Source of the DNA: Eubacteriales bacterium
GTDB lineage: Bacteria > Bacillota > Clostridia > Lachnospirales > Lachnospiraceae
Assembly (NCBI GenBank): GCA_030524585.1
Contig: JAUNGJ010000022.1
Span: 4,718-43,036 of the forward strand
Direction: 5' to 3'
Length of the DNA stretch: 38,319 nucleotides
Positions 7,105 to 16,633 of the stretch are shown piece by piece. The notes under the pieces are model-generated. The model was not told the DNA's origin. It searched no databases and saw only the letters and a list, made by a program, of their open reading frames with translations. The stretch's first letter is position 1. Each line of letters starts with the position of its first letter. A program made the position numbers and the translations under genes.

Positions 7105-8448
7105 CTACAGAATTTTCTTTTTACGCAGTTCGCTCCGTGTTGCCAGCACTGCATAAACAGCAGCTGCTACCTCTGATATCCAGAAAGCATACCAGGCATA
7201 CTCTATGCCAAACCATTTTGAGAACAGATAGATAATCGGTACCAGCAGCACAAATTGTCTGAGTGCTGTCCCCAGCATGTTCACGATCCCATTTCCAAGA
7301 CCGGAAACCAGATATCCCAGCACCATCGTGACAGAGGCAAATGCAAAAGTGCCGCAGATAATCCGCAGAGCCGGAACTCCAAGGGAAAGCATTTCCTCAC
7401 CTGCCGAAAAAATACTGAGCAATGGCGCCGGAATAATAAAGAAAACAACACTGGCCGCCAAAGCAATTCCAACTGCGATCGGAACCACTGTCTTCAAAAG
7501 CTCCATAATTCTTTCATTCTTTTTTGCGCCAAAATTGTAACCGGCAATCGGAATTGCCGCCTGACCCACCCCGTTCATCGGCATAAACAGAAAACTCTGC
7601 AATTTATAATACACGCCAAAAAAGGCTACTGCCGTCGGCGAGAAGCCGATCAAAATCCCATTAACTGCCGTTACCATGATACTTCCCAGCGCCTGTGTAA
7701 TAATTGTAGGCAGACCAACCTTATAGATCTGCTGCAACACCTGGGGATTCAGATGATATTCCTGAAACTTCACCCGGACAATTGGATTTCGCACTGTATT
7801 CAGAATAACTGCTGTTATGGCAGCCACCCATTGCCCGATTACCGTAGCGATAGCTGCCCCCTTGATTCCCAGCGCCGGCATTCCAAGGAGCCCGAAAATC
7901 AAGATTGGATCCAGAATCGTATTGGTCACTGCCCCGGCAATCAGCGACATCATGCTGTCGAAGGTATTTCCTACAGATTGCAGGAATCTCTGAAACATTG
8001 TTCCTACAAAGGTTCCTGCACAGAATAGCATACAGATGAACAAATATTGCCGGCAATAGCCTCCGATTACTTCATCCTTTGTAAACATTTTTACAAACCA
8101 CCCTGAACAGAATATTCCAAGCATCATAAATACCACGGTTCCAATCAATGACAGAATTACTCCCGTCGCCGCAGTATTCTCTGTAATCTCATATTTCTTT
8201 GCGCCAACACTGTGAGACAAAAGTGCATTAATTCCCACACTGGTTCCTACCGAAACTGCGATCATGAGCAACTGAACCGGATAAGCCAGTGAGGTTGCCG
8301 TCAGCGCCTCTTCTCCAATTCTTGCTACAAACACACTGTCCACAATATTGTATAAAGATTGTACTAACAGCGAAATCATAAGCGGCAATGACATATTAAT
8401 GACCAGCTTAGGCATTGCCATCGTTCCCATTTTATTCTTCTGTTCCAT
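7105..8448 (-). CDS. MATE family efflux transporter
   Basis: A multidrug and toxic-compound extrusion transporter of 447 residues with about twelve predicted helices in two MatE repeats. It starts with the motif P-K-L-V-I-N-M-S-L-P-L-M, typical of clostridial MATE proteins, and includes Q-S-L-Y-N-I-V-D-S-V-F-V near residues 35-46. Drugs or flavin-like cations are exported by Na+ or H+ antiport; the substrate is unknown. An in-frame ATG exists at 8517, but it lies in the loop of a hairpin and lacks a ribosome binding site. The ATG at 8448 follows GGGAGG with ideal spacing, so I place the start there. The leader carries a promoter and a terminator-like hairpin. Confidence 0.92.
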   Translation of the reverse strand: MEQKNKMGTMAMPKLVINMSLPLMISLLVQSLYNIVDSVFVARIGEEALTATSLAYPVQLLMIAVSVGTSVGINALLSHSVGAKKYEITENTAATGVILSLIGTVVFMMLGIFCSGWFVKMFTKDEVIGGYCRQYLFICMLFCAGTFVGTMFQRFLQSVGNTFDSMMSLIAGAVTNTILDPILIFGLLGMPALGIKGAAIATVIGQWVAAITAVILNTVRNPIVRVKFQEYHLNPQVLQQIYKVGLPTIITQALGSIMVTAVNGILIGFSPTAVAFFGVYYKLQSFLFMPMNGVGQAAIPIAGYNFGAKKNERIMELLKTVVPIAVGIALAASVVFFIIPAPLLSIFSAGEEMLSLGVPALRIICGTFAFASVTMVLGYLVSGLGNGIVNMLGTALRQFVLLVPIIYLFSKWFGIEYAWYAFWISEVAAAVYAVLATRSELRKKKIL

Positions 8449-8492
8449 AAATTCCTCCCATTTATTCATTAAAACAGCTCCCGCATGGCAAC

Positions 8493-8532
8493 AAAAAAAT
8501 GTGCAAGCCTTCGTCATAAGGTTTGCACATTT
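8493..8532 (-). terminator. terminator-like hairpin in the MATE leader
   Basis: Two 15-base arms (8497-8511 and 8518-8532) pair with a single G-T wobble across a six-base loop. On the minus strand the hairpin is followed by a run of seven T residues. It lies between the MATE promoter and the MATE start codon, so it would act as an attenuator. It could also end read-through from the AhpF-like gene upstream. Confidence 0.72.
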
Positions 8533-8562
8533 ACTTTGTAAACGGTCGCGTCCATCTATTCC

Positions 8563-8591
8563 ATTCTATATGATTTTATTTCTTTTTTCAA
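8563..8591 (-). promoter_or_regulatory. promoter of the MATE gene
   Basis: On the minus strand TTGAAA (8586-8591) and TAGAAT (8563-8568) are separated by 17 bases. Transcription would start about 25 bases before the terminator-like hairpin, giving a leader of about 110 bases. Confidence 0.5.
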
Positions 8592-8607
8592 ACTCTTTTT
8601 TTAAATA

Positions 8608-10263
8608 TTATACCAAATCATGATTCCGAATCAATTCCAGGAGCTGTGTCACATTCTTTTTGCCAAAGATTGGTTTCCCGTCATTGATCACAAGGCAGGG
8701 AACACTCATGACCTGATACTTTTCCTTCCGTTCCGGAAAGTGATTCAGATCATAGACTTCTGCCCTCACAGAAGGATTGGCCGCGGCAATCCTCTGAGCT
8801 GCCGTAACAAGCTCGGGACACATGGTGCAGGAAAGAGATACCATGATCTGCATTTCAGTCTTCTTATCAATAGCTGCAATCTGTTTTTCCACCTCTGCAT
8901 CCACCGCCTGTCCCGGTCCGGCTGCATTATAAAGTCCAAGCACAAAGGAAGTAAATTCATGTCCGCCTGGGACACCATGGAAAGCCAAACCAGTATCCGT
9001 TCCATCCTGAAGACAAACTCTTACGCAAGGGCGTTCCGCTTCCTCTGCATCATTTGTAATCTCTACCTTCAGTTTATCTGTCAACCTCGCCAGCTCTTCC
9101 ATATACGAGCGAAGCTCTCCTGAGACAGCTCTGTCATCCAATGAGACCCTAAGCACCAGATTCTTTTCCATTCTCGCAAAAACGGAAGTAAGCTGCTGTA
9201 CGATTTCCGGTGAGAAGAGCTGAACATTTGTACTGGAAGTATTTGAATTCTTCTGGGATGCATCTTTGGATGTCCGATCCGAAATTATGTTAGATACGCT
9301 CTTTACCTCCGGCTTCTTTCCGGTTTCCTTCTGCATTCCGGCCGCGTAGCGTTCCAGTTCCGTAGCTGCCAGTGCTCCGTCTCCTACTGCTGTCACCACC
9401 TGCCGCAGACTCTTAATACACACATCTCCTGCCGCATACAGGCCATCTGCACTGGTCTTCTGGCTCCGGTCTGTGACCACATATCCCTGCTCATTTAGCT
9501 TAGCGATTCCTTTTACCAGTTCTGTAGCAGGCTCATACCCTGCAAAGACAAAGACGCCCAGATTTTCTCCCTCCGGAGCCTTATGGCAAGTCTCTTCTCC
9601 GGTGATTTTATTTCGGTAACATATTTCCCGGAGCGCTGAATCTCCAGCCACACGCACTACTTCCGTGTTCGTCAGCACCGTAATCTTTTCATGATTCCTC
9701 GCCTGCTCCGCTGTTGCCTTCGCACATTTAAAGTCCTCTCCCCGAATCAGAATGGTTACATGTTTTGCATATTTTGTGAGGAATACGCCTTCTTCTGCCG
9801 CAGCAAATCCACCGCCCACAACGAAGACCTCTTTTCCTGTAAAAAACTCTCCGTCACAGGTAGCACAGTAGGCAACTCCATGTCCACGAAATTCCTCTTC
9901 ACCTTCAAAGCCCACCATTCGCGGATGCGCTCCGGTGGCCAGAAGTACGCCGAAGCAGGACAGCACTCCCCGTCCGGTGTGGACCTTCTTAATATCTCCG
10001 TTAAGCTCCAGCCTAATCACCTCTGTCAGCAGGAACTCCGCGCCAAAGCTTTCCGCCTGCTTCCGCATTGTTTCCGTCAGCTCACTTCCGCTGGTTCGTG
10101 CCACACCTGGATAGTTTACCACCTCTGAGGTAATAGTAATCTGTCCCCCAAACTGCTCCTTCTCTACAACTACTACCCGGTACCTGGCACGGGCGAGATA
10201 AAGCGCGGCGGTAAGCCCGGCAGGACCTCCACCTATAACAACTACATCATATAAATTATCCAT
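8608..10263 (-). CDS. AhpF-like disulfide reductase with permuted domain order
   Basis: A flavoprotein disulfide reductase of 551 residues that probably passes electrons from NAD(P)H to the neighbouring AhpC. Residues 1-305 form a thioredoxin-reductase unit: FAD motif G-G-G-P-A-G at 11-16, redox pair C-A-T-C at 133-136, NAD(P)H-binding G-G-G-F-A-A near 150-155, and A-G-D near 278-280. A hydrophilic linker of about 45 residues follows. Residues about 350-551 look like the tandem thioredoxin-fold unit that is N-terminal in classical AhpF, with its redox pair C-T-M-C at 479-482 and a cis-proline motif S-V-P-C near 520-523. Length matches AhpF (about 520) plus the linker, but the order is reversed. 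It is 96 bases downstream of ahpC. Confidence 0.88.
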   Translation of the reverse strand: MDNLYDVVVIGGGPAGLTAALYLARARYRVVVVEKEQFGGQITITSEVVNYPGVARTSGSELTETMRKQAESFGAEFLLTEVIRLELNGDIKKVHTGRGVLSCFGVLLATGAHPRMVGFEGEEEFRGHGVAYCATCDGEFFTGKEVFVVGGGFAAAEEGVFLTKYAKHVTILIRGEDFKCAKATAEQARNHEKITVLTNTEVVRVAGDSALREICYRNKITGEETCHKAPEGENLGVFVFAGYEPATELVKGIAKLNEQGYVVTDRSQKTSADGLYAAGDVCIKSLRQVVTAVGDGALAATELERYAAGMQKETGKKPEVKSVSNIISDRTSKDASQKNSNTSSTNVQLFSPEIVQQLTSVFARMEKNLVLRVSLDDRAVSGELRSYMEELARLTDKLKVEITNDAEEAERPCVRVCLQDGTDTGLAFHGVPGGHEFTSFVLGLYNAAGPGQAVDAEVEKQIAAIDKKTEMQIMVSLSCTMCPELVTAAQRIAAANPSVRAEVYDLNHFPERKEKYQVMSVPCLVINDGKPIFGKKNVTQLLELIRNHDLV

Positions 10264-10300
10264 CGTCTCTCCTTCTCTCTGATATATTTACCCACTGTTG

Positions 10301-10346
10301 AAAAACGGCGCTGCCCATCTGAGCTTCTCTCACGAGGGCACCGCCG
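10301..10346 (-). terminator. hairpin with T-run between ahpC and the AhpF-like gene
   Basis: On the plus strand the arms CGGCG-C-TGCCC (10306-10316) and GGGCA-C-CGCCG (10336-10346) pair with one central mismatch. On the minus strand five T residues follow the stem. It may act as a partial terminator that makes ahpC messenger more abundant than that of its reductase. Confidence 0.6.
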
Positions 10347-10359
10347 CATTCACAGAATT

Positions 10360-10923
10360 TTATAACTGTCCTACCAAATCAAGGCTTGGCTTTAATGTCT
10401 CCGCTCCTGGCTGCCATTTTGCCGGGCATACCTCATCACCGTGCTCATGCACGAATTGAAGCGCCTGAACCTTGCGGAACAATTCATCTGCATTTCTTCC
10501 TACATTTCCTGCATTCACTTCATAAGCTACGATCCTGCCTTCCGGATTCACCACAAAGGTTCCTCTTTCTGCCAGGCCGTCAGACTCAATCAGAACATCA
10601 AAATCCTTCGCGAGAGCATGAGTAGGATCTGCCAGCATCGGATACTGAATCTTCTGAATACGTTCGGACGCATCATGCCATGCCTTATGTACGAAATGCG
10701 TATCGCAGGACACAGAGTATACTTCACAGCCGATGCTCTTAAACTCCTCATATTTATTAGCAAGATCCTCCAACTCAGTGGGACAGATAAATGTAAAATC
10801 TGCCGGATAGAAGAAAAATACACTCCACTTGCCGATGATATCTGCTTTTGTTACTGTTTTAAACGCATGATCCTGAAATGCCTGTACGGAAAATTCGCTT
10901 ACTTCCTTGTTGATTAACGACAT
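10360..10923 (-). CDS. ahpC: peroxiredoxin AhpC
   Basis: A typical two-cysteine peroxiredoxin of 187 residues that reduces hydrogen peroxide and organic hydroperoxides in the cytosol. The peroxidatic cysteine is Cys47 in F-T-F-I-C-P-T-E, and the resolving cysteine is Cys166 in E-V-C-P-A-K-W. The length and both motifs match the AhpC class. It is recycled by an AhpF-type reductase, which lies directly downstream. The ribosome binding site is AGGAGG. Only 37 bases separate it from the enolase stop codon, with no visible terminator, so transcription from eno into ahpC is likely. Confidence 0.96.
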   Translation of the reverse strand: MSLINKEVSEFSVQAFQDHAFKTVTKADIIGKWSVFFFYPADFTFICPTELEDLANKYEEFKSIGCEVYSVSCDTHFVHKAWHDASERIQKIQYPMLADPTHALAKDFDVLIESDGLAERGTFVVNPEGRIVAYEVNAGNVGRNADELFRKVQALQFVHEHGDEVCPAKWQPGAETLKPSLDLVGQL

Positions 10924-10960
10924 ATAAATTCCTCCTGTCTATTGTTTTTTTGCTGCTCTG

Positions 10961-12586
<1,626 letters not shown>

Positions 12587-13858
12587 ATGGATTACAAAAG
12601 AATTGTTCAGGGAATCCTTGATATTGGAGAGGCAATGCTAAGAAGCGGCGCTGAAAATTTCAGATTGGAAGACAGCCTTTACAGAATGTGCAGAAGTTAT
12701 GGGTTCATACGAAGTGATGTATTCATTATTCCAAGCAACATTCAGATAACGGTAGAAACACCGGAGGGAGAGATTCTCACCCAGATCCGCCATATTGAAA
12801 CCACCGATATTGATTTTGACCGCTTAGATTATCTGAATAATCTGTCACGGTATGTCTGTAATAACCAGCCGGATGAAAAGACTCTGCATACGAAATATCT
12901 GGAGGTTATGAACCGTAAAAGACAGCATCCGGCTGCCAAATATTTTGCAGGTATTATGGGCGGAACCGGTTTTGCGGTTTTCTTTGGATGCAATTTTATG
13001 GATGCAATTGTTGCAGCAATCGTTTCCCTGATGATAGTTGTTGCCGGAAACTGGCTGGGCAAAAGAGAGAAGAATCTTATGATATACAATATGATCCTGT
13101 CTTTTATGTCAGAAGTCATTATTATCGAACTGGTAAGACTTGGCATCGGAAGCCATACGGACCGAATTATGATCGGAATAGTTATGCTCCTGATCAGTGC
13201 ACTGGGAACGACCAATGGAATCCGTGATCTTCTGCAGCGGGACTTTATATCCGGATTCCTGAATATTATGAATTCTCTTCTTGGCGCGGCAGGAATCGCA
13301 TCCGGAATTGCCCTTGCCATGCTGCTGCTGGATGGCGTATCCTCCGAAGGCTTTATTCTGAATCACAGTATTCCGATTCAGCTTATTTCCTGTACGATCG
13401 CATGTACCGGCTTTGCGCTGTGGTTTAAAATCAGAGGCAGACAGGTATTGTACTCCAGCGTCGGTGCATTCTTTACCTGGGGAATCTATCTCCTGGTATT
13501 TTATTATAGTCCGAGCAATTTTCTGGCAACACTGGCGGCCTCTGTCTTCGTTGGTTTTTATGCATTTATCATGTCCAGAATTAACAAGGCTCCCTCTACC
13601 ATCTTTCTTACAGCTTCTGTGTTCCCTCTGATACCGGGACCAAATCTGTATTATATGATGTATGGATGTGTCAGCCAGAACAGTGAATTGGCATTCTCCG
13701 AAACGATGATTCTGTTTGAGACCTGCCTGGCTATCGCCTTTGGATTCATCATCGTAGATGTGATATCCAGATGTATCATGGACGCATTAAAAAAAGATTA
13801 TCATATCAGCAAGAACACTTTTTTACATAATAATTCAGTATTCCGCCAATTACGATAA
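12587..13858 (+). CDS. threonine/serine exporter family protein (ThrE type)
   Basis: A fused ThrE-like exporter of 423 residues. The N-terminal cytosolic part (about 1-110) is the DUF1212 protease-like fold domain, beginning I-L-D-I-G-E-A-M-L-R-S-G-A-E. Five hydrophobic segments follow (about 120-260), and a second block of five (about 265-400) corresponds to the DUF3815 half. In many Firmicutes these halves are two separate genes, so this is the long, fused form. Family members export threonine or serine, or dicarboxylates in some cases; the substrate here is inferred. GTGAGG lies upstream of the ATG. The 3' end overlaps the convergent secreted-protein gene by 53 bases. Confidence 0.88.
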   Translation: MDYKRIVQGILDIGEAMLRSGAENFRLEDSLYRMCRSYGFIRSDVFIIPSNIQITVETPEGEILTQIRHIETTDIDFDRLDYLNNLSRYVCNNQPDEKTLHTKYLEVMNRKRQHPAAKYFAGIMGGTGFAVFFGCNFMDAIVAAIVSLMIVVAGNWLGKREKNLMIYNMILSFMSEVIIIELVRLGIGSHTDRIMIGIVMLLISALGTTNGIRDLLQRDFISGFLNIMNSLLGAAGIASGIALAMLLLDGVSSEGFILNHSIPIQLISCTIACTGFALWFKIRGRQVLYSSVGAFFTWGIYLLVFYYSPSNFLATLAASVFVGFYAFIMSRINKAPSTIFLTASVFPLIPGPNLYYMMYGCVSQNSELAFSETMILFETCLAIAFGFIIVDVISRCIMDALKKDYHISKNTFLHNNSVFRQLR

Positions 13859-14351
13859 TTGCCAAAGCTACACACAGTACCCTTTTCGCCGCCTCCTGCG
13901 GCAGCTCTGCTTTGCTTCCCACGGAATCCGCATAAAATATCAGCTGATAGCGGATTTCGATGGGACTTCCCATAGCAGTGGTATCTGCAATAACATTCAT
14001 CGGTTCATCCCAGCAGAGAACCGGAATCTCAAATACGGAATTCATTCCTTCTTCGCTTTGGTTTAAGTATTTCACATCATCCACAATCATATAGTCATAA
14101 TTGGCGCTGCTCCACTGGATACGGGCAATCGGCGTCCCATTCTCAACCCGAAGCTGAGTCGGCGATGTGACGGCTGCCTTGCCGCTGCCGCCGCTCATAT
14201 CTACAGACACCGAATATTCTCCGTCCTCCATCGCCAGGGCATTTGCTCCCGGTGACAGTAAAACCACCGCTGCCAGCACTGTCAATCCCGTGATGATTTT
14301 CTTAACATATTTTCTTTTATAGCAAAAAAATCTGTTCATTTTATTACCCAT
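13806..14351 (-). CDS. secreted, membrane-anchored protein of unknown function
   Basis: A 181-residue protein with a basic N-terminus, a signal-peptide hydrophobic stretch (about 18-35) and an extracellular beta-rich domain (about 42-145). It ends in a C-terminal transmembrane helix (about 158-176) and a basic tail. The domain contains D-G-E-Y-S-V-S-V near 42-49, Y-D-Y-M-I-V-D near 83-89 and A-D-T-T-A-M-G-S-P near 120-128. This layout recalls NEAT-like haem-binding domains and resembles secreted proteins I recall from Lachnospiraceae, but the family cannot be confirmed by eye. It is the last gene of the cobalamin-riboswitch operon, 16 bases after the ABC permease. Binding of a corrinoid, haem or precursor at the surface is only a hypothesis. 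Confidence 0.75.
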   Translation of the reverse strand: MGNKMNRFFCYKRKYVKKIITGLTVLAAVVLLSPGANALAMEDGEYSVSVDMSGGSGKAAVTSPTQLRVENGTPIARIQWSSANYDYMIVDDVKYLNQSEEGMNSVFEIPVLCWDEPMNVIADTTAMGSPIEIRYQLIFYADSVGSKAELPQEAAKRVLCVALAIIVIGGILNYYVKKCSC

Positions 14352-14367
14352 CTGTCACATACCCTTT

Positions 14368-15108
14368 TTATAGATTCTGCTTCCGGTATACAAACCATAG
14401 TCCGATTACTGTGAAAACCGCTAAATAGACCAGAAGCGCTGCAATCCCAGCCGGATTCCAGTTCTCTCCATAGGCAATATTACGAACCATACTGCTGGTC
14501 TCCGACAGCGGCAGAATACCAATCACTTCACGGATTCCATGCGGCATATTCTCTGTAGAGAAAAAAGTATTGCAGAGAAAAGCCATCGGCATAATGAAAT
14601 AGCTGGAAAACCTCGGTACGTCTGCATGATTTTTCGCCAGAAAGGACACTACCACTCCCAGCGCCGAAAATACCGCGCCATTTAAAAACAGCACCAGAAA
14701 AGAAAATCCGTTAAAAACCAGACCGGTATGAATCGGCCATACCAGCACCAGAATAATGCCGCCTGCATAAAGCCCCCTCACGGAGCCGGCAATGATCTGT
14801 CCGATCATAAACTGCCACAGCGGGGTTGGTGAAATCATAACCTGATCGAAAGCCTTTTCATATAACCTCTGAACATTCAGATTCTGTGCAATCGCATTGA
14901 AACTGCCATTCATAGTGGTAAGCGCCACAACACCTGGAATCAGATAATGCAGATAGGGTTTTCCGTGTGATACGGTCTGAATACCCAATCCGAAAACCAG
15001 AAGATACATCAGCGGCGCAATCATGGCCGACAGTGTAATCTTGTAGAAGTCTCTGCGAAATTCCACCCATTTTTCCCATAAAATCGTAATGATTCCCATT
15101 CTATCCAC
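14368..15108 (-). CDS. ABC-2 type transporter permease
   Basis: The membrane subunit of an ABC exporter, 246 residues with about six hydrophobic segments. It fits the ABC-2 family (DrrB/NodJ type), with features such as the A-x-x-x-P-L-M-Y-L-L-V-F-G-L-G-I near residues 28-43 and a C-terminal V-Y-R-K-Q end. Its start follows the ATPase stop codon directly, with no spacer, so the two are surely translated together. This exporter class moves drugs, polysaccharides, haem-like molecules or lipids. The location after tetrapyrrole genes suggests a tetrapyrrole-related cargo, which is inference. Confidence 0.92.
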   Translation of the reverse strand: MDRMGIITILWEKWVEFRRDFYKITLSAMIAPLMYLLVFGLGIQTVSHGKPYLHYLIPGVVALTTMNGSFNAIAQNLNVQRLYEKAFDQVMISPTPLWQFMIGQIIAGSVRGLYAGGIILVLVWPIHTGLVFNGFSFLVLFLNGAVFSALGVVVSFLAKNHADVPRFSSYFIMPMAFLCNTFFSTENMPHGIREVIGILPLSETSSMVRNIAYGENWNPAGIAALLVYLAVFTVIGLWFVYRKQNL

Positions 15109-15945
15109 CTAACTCAATCTTTTTCCCGCCCGCTCTACGAACACATCCTCCAAAGTGGTGTCCCGCAGCTTAAAGCTGTGATCCGTCCGGTCTGCAAATG
15201 TCAGGGCATCCTTCTTCTGATGAAAATAATGCGTCACCATTCCGTTTGCCGTTGTTTCGTCAATGGCATAATTCCCAAGCTCCCTGATAAATCCATCCGG
15301 AGAATTGATTTCCTCTATCCTTCCGTGATTCATCATAGCCACTCTTTTGCACAAAGCCTCTGCCTCTTCCATATAATGTGTAGTCAAAAGAATTGTCAGC
15401 TTCTGTTCATTTAAACTTTTTAGCAGACTCCACATCTGTCTGCGTGACAGAGCATCCATTCCCGCTGTCGGTTCATCCAAAAGCAGAATCTCCGGCTCTG
15501 TCAGAAGCGCCCTGCACACCATCAATTTCCGTTTCATACCGCCGGACAGTTTGCGCACCGTCTTCTTCCGGTCATTGATCAGGCCACAGAATTCCAGCAG
15601 TTCCTCACTTTTTCTGCGAATCTCTTTCTTTGGCATATAGTAAAGCCTTCCCTGATATTCCATGATTTCATTCATGTTCATATCCTGCCGCATGGAATAC
15701 TCCTGTGTAATAACACTGATTTTTCTTTTCAAATCCGCTCTGTTTCGGGTAAGCAGCTCTCCATCGATATAGATTTCCCCCTGTGTCGGAAGAAGGAGTG
15801 TAGACAGCATCCCGATAGTGGTCGTCTTACCTGCTCCATTCGGTCCAAGAAGTCCAAAAAATTCTCCTGTCTCAATGGTCATATTGACAGAGTCCACAGC
15901 TGTAAACTGTTCAAATTTCTTCGTCAGATTTCTTAACTCAATCAT
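15109..15945 (-). CDS. ABC transporter ATP-binding protein (DrrA-like)
   Basis: The cytosolic ATPase of the exporter, 278 residues from the chosen start. The Walker A motif G-P-N-G-A-G-K-T-T is near residues 34-42, the signature L-S-G-G-M-K-R-K near 135-142, Walker B I-L-L-L-D-E-P near 155-161, and the switch histidine T-T-H-Y near 189-192. The frame extends upstream to an ATG at 15966, but the ATG at 15945 follows AAGAGG with proper spacing and opens directly into M-I-E-L-R-N-L-T-K. This start overlaps the cobI stop codon by eight bases, which indicates translational coupling. It pairs with the permease immediately downstream. Confidence 0.95.
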   Translation of the reverse strand: MIELRNLTKKFEQFTAVDSVNMTIETGEFFGLLGPNGAGKTTTIGMLSTLLLPTQGEIYIDGELLTRNRADLKRKISVITQEYSMRQDMNMNEIMEYQGRLYYMPKKEIRRKSEELLEFCGLINDRKKTVRKLSGGMKRKLMVCRALLTEPEILLLDEPTAGMDALSRRQMWSLLKSLNEQKLTILLTTHYMEEAEALCKRVAMMNHGRIEEINSPDGFIRELGNYAIDETTANGMVTHYFHQKKDALTFADRTDHSFKLRDTTLEDVFVERAGKRLS

Positions 15946-16633
15946 GTGATTGGACCTCTTTTGCAATAATCAAAGAATAATAGCCTGCGGAATCCGGTAT
16001 CTCATCCACATGAAGGTACACCTCTTCCTTCTCGGTTCCGCAGTTTTCCACCATAACCGCATCACGCCCGCTTTTCTTTATCATTTCTTTGACCTGTTTC
16101 ATCTTGCTTCCTGATTTCATCAAAACACAGGTTCCCTCCAAAGGCAGATCTTCCGTCAGATTATGCACTGCCGGGAAAATATGAATCTGCTCATTCCAGA
16201 TCCCAAGAGGCAGATTGACTCTCGCCGCTGCTGCACAGAAGGAGGGCACTCCGCTGACCAGTTCAGTCAAAAATCCATCTGCTTCCACTATCTGCTGAAT
16301 ATAAGTAAAGGTAGAATAAACGGTAGAATCTCCCAGCGTGAGAAATACTACATTCTTTCCTTCTTTCAAATATACTTCTACGGTCTTTGCTCCTGCTCTG
16401 TGGTGCCTTCTCTGCTCTTCTTTGTCGTGGGTCATAGGCATATAAACGGGAAGCAGCTGCTTATCCGCAAGCTCCGGAACAACCCGGACTGCTATCCTGT
16501 ATGCAACCGTCTCCTTTGGATCCGCCCCCGGCAACGCTATAATATCATTCTCTCTGATTAACCTGACCGCCTTTAATGTCATAAGCTCCGGATCTCCCGG
16601 GCCTACTCCAATTCCGTACAATATCCCCGTCAT
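15938..16633 (-). CDS. cobI: precorrin-2 C20-methyltransferase (CobI/CbiL)
   Basis: An S-adenosylmethionine-dependent methyltransferase that adds a methyl at C20 of the corrin precursor, committing it to cobalamin rather than sirohaem. The length is 231 residues. It opens with the glycine-rich G-I-G-V-G-P-G-D-P-E-L-M-T-L-K-A (about 7-22), a hallmark of this family. It also contains L-T-L-G-D-S-T-V-Y-S-T-F near 97-108, a CobI/CbiL-specific stretch. It overlaps the cobA-hemD stop by four bases (ATGA). In an anaerobe it would act in the early-cobalt (CbiL) route. The other cob/cbi genes are not in this window. Confidence 0.93.
   Translation of the reverse strand: MTGILYGIGVGPGDPELMTLKAVRLIRENDIIALPGADPKETVAYRIAVRVVPELADKQLLPVYMPMTHDKEEQRRHHRAGAKTVEVYLKEGKNVVFLTLGDSTVYSTFTYIQQIVEADGFLTELVSGVPSFCAAAARVNLPLGIWNEQIHIFPAVHNLTEDLPLEGTCVLMKSGSKMKQVKEMIKKSGRDAVMVENCGTEKEEVYLHVDEIPDSAGYYSLIIAKEVQSHD

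Noticed and set aside
7255-8028. Plus-strand open frame of 257 codons opposite the MATE gene
   Set aside because: Antisense shadow rich in Asn, His and Arg, as expected from reversed membrane-protein codons.
8449-8517. Upstream extension of the MATE protein beginning M-T-K-A-C
   Set aside because: Its ATG lies in the hairpin loop without a Shine-Dalgarno sequence, while the ATG at 8448 has an ideal one.
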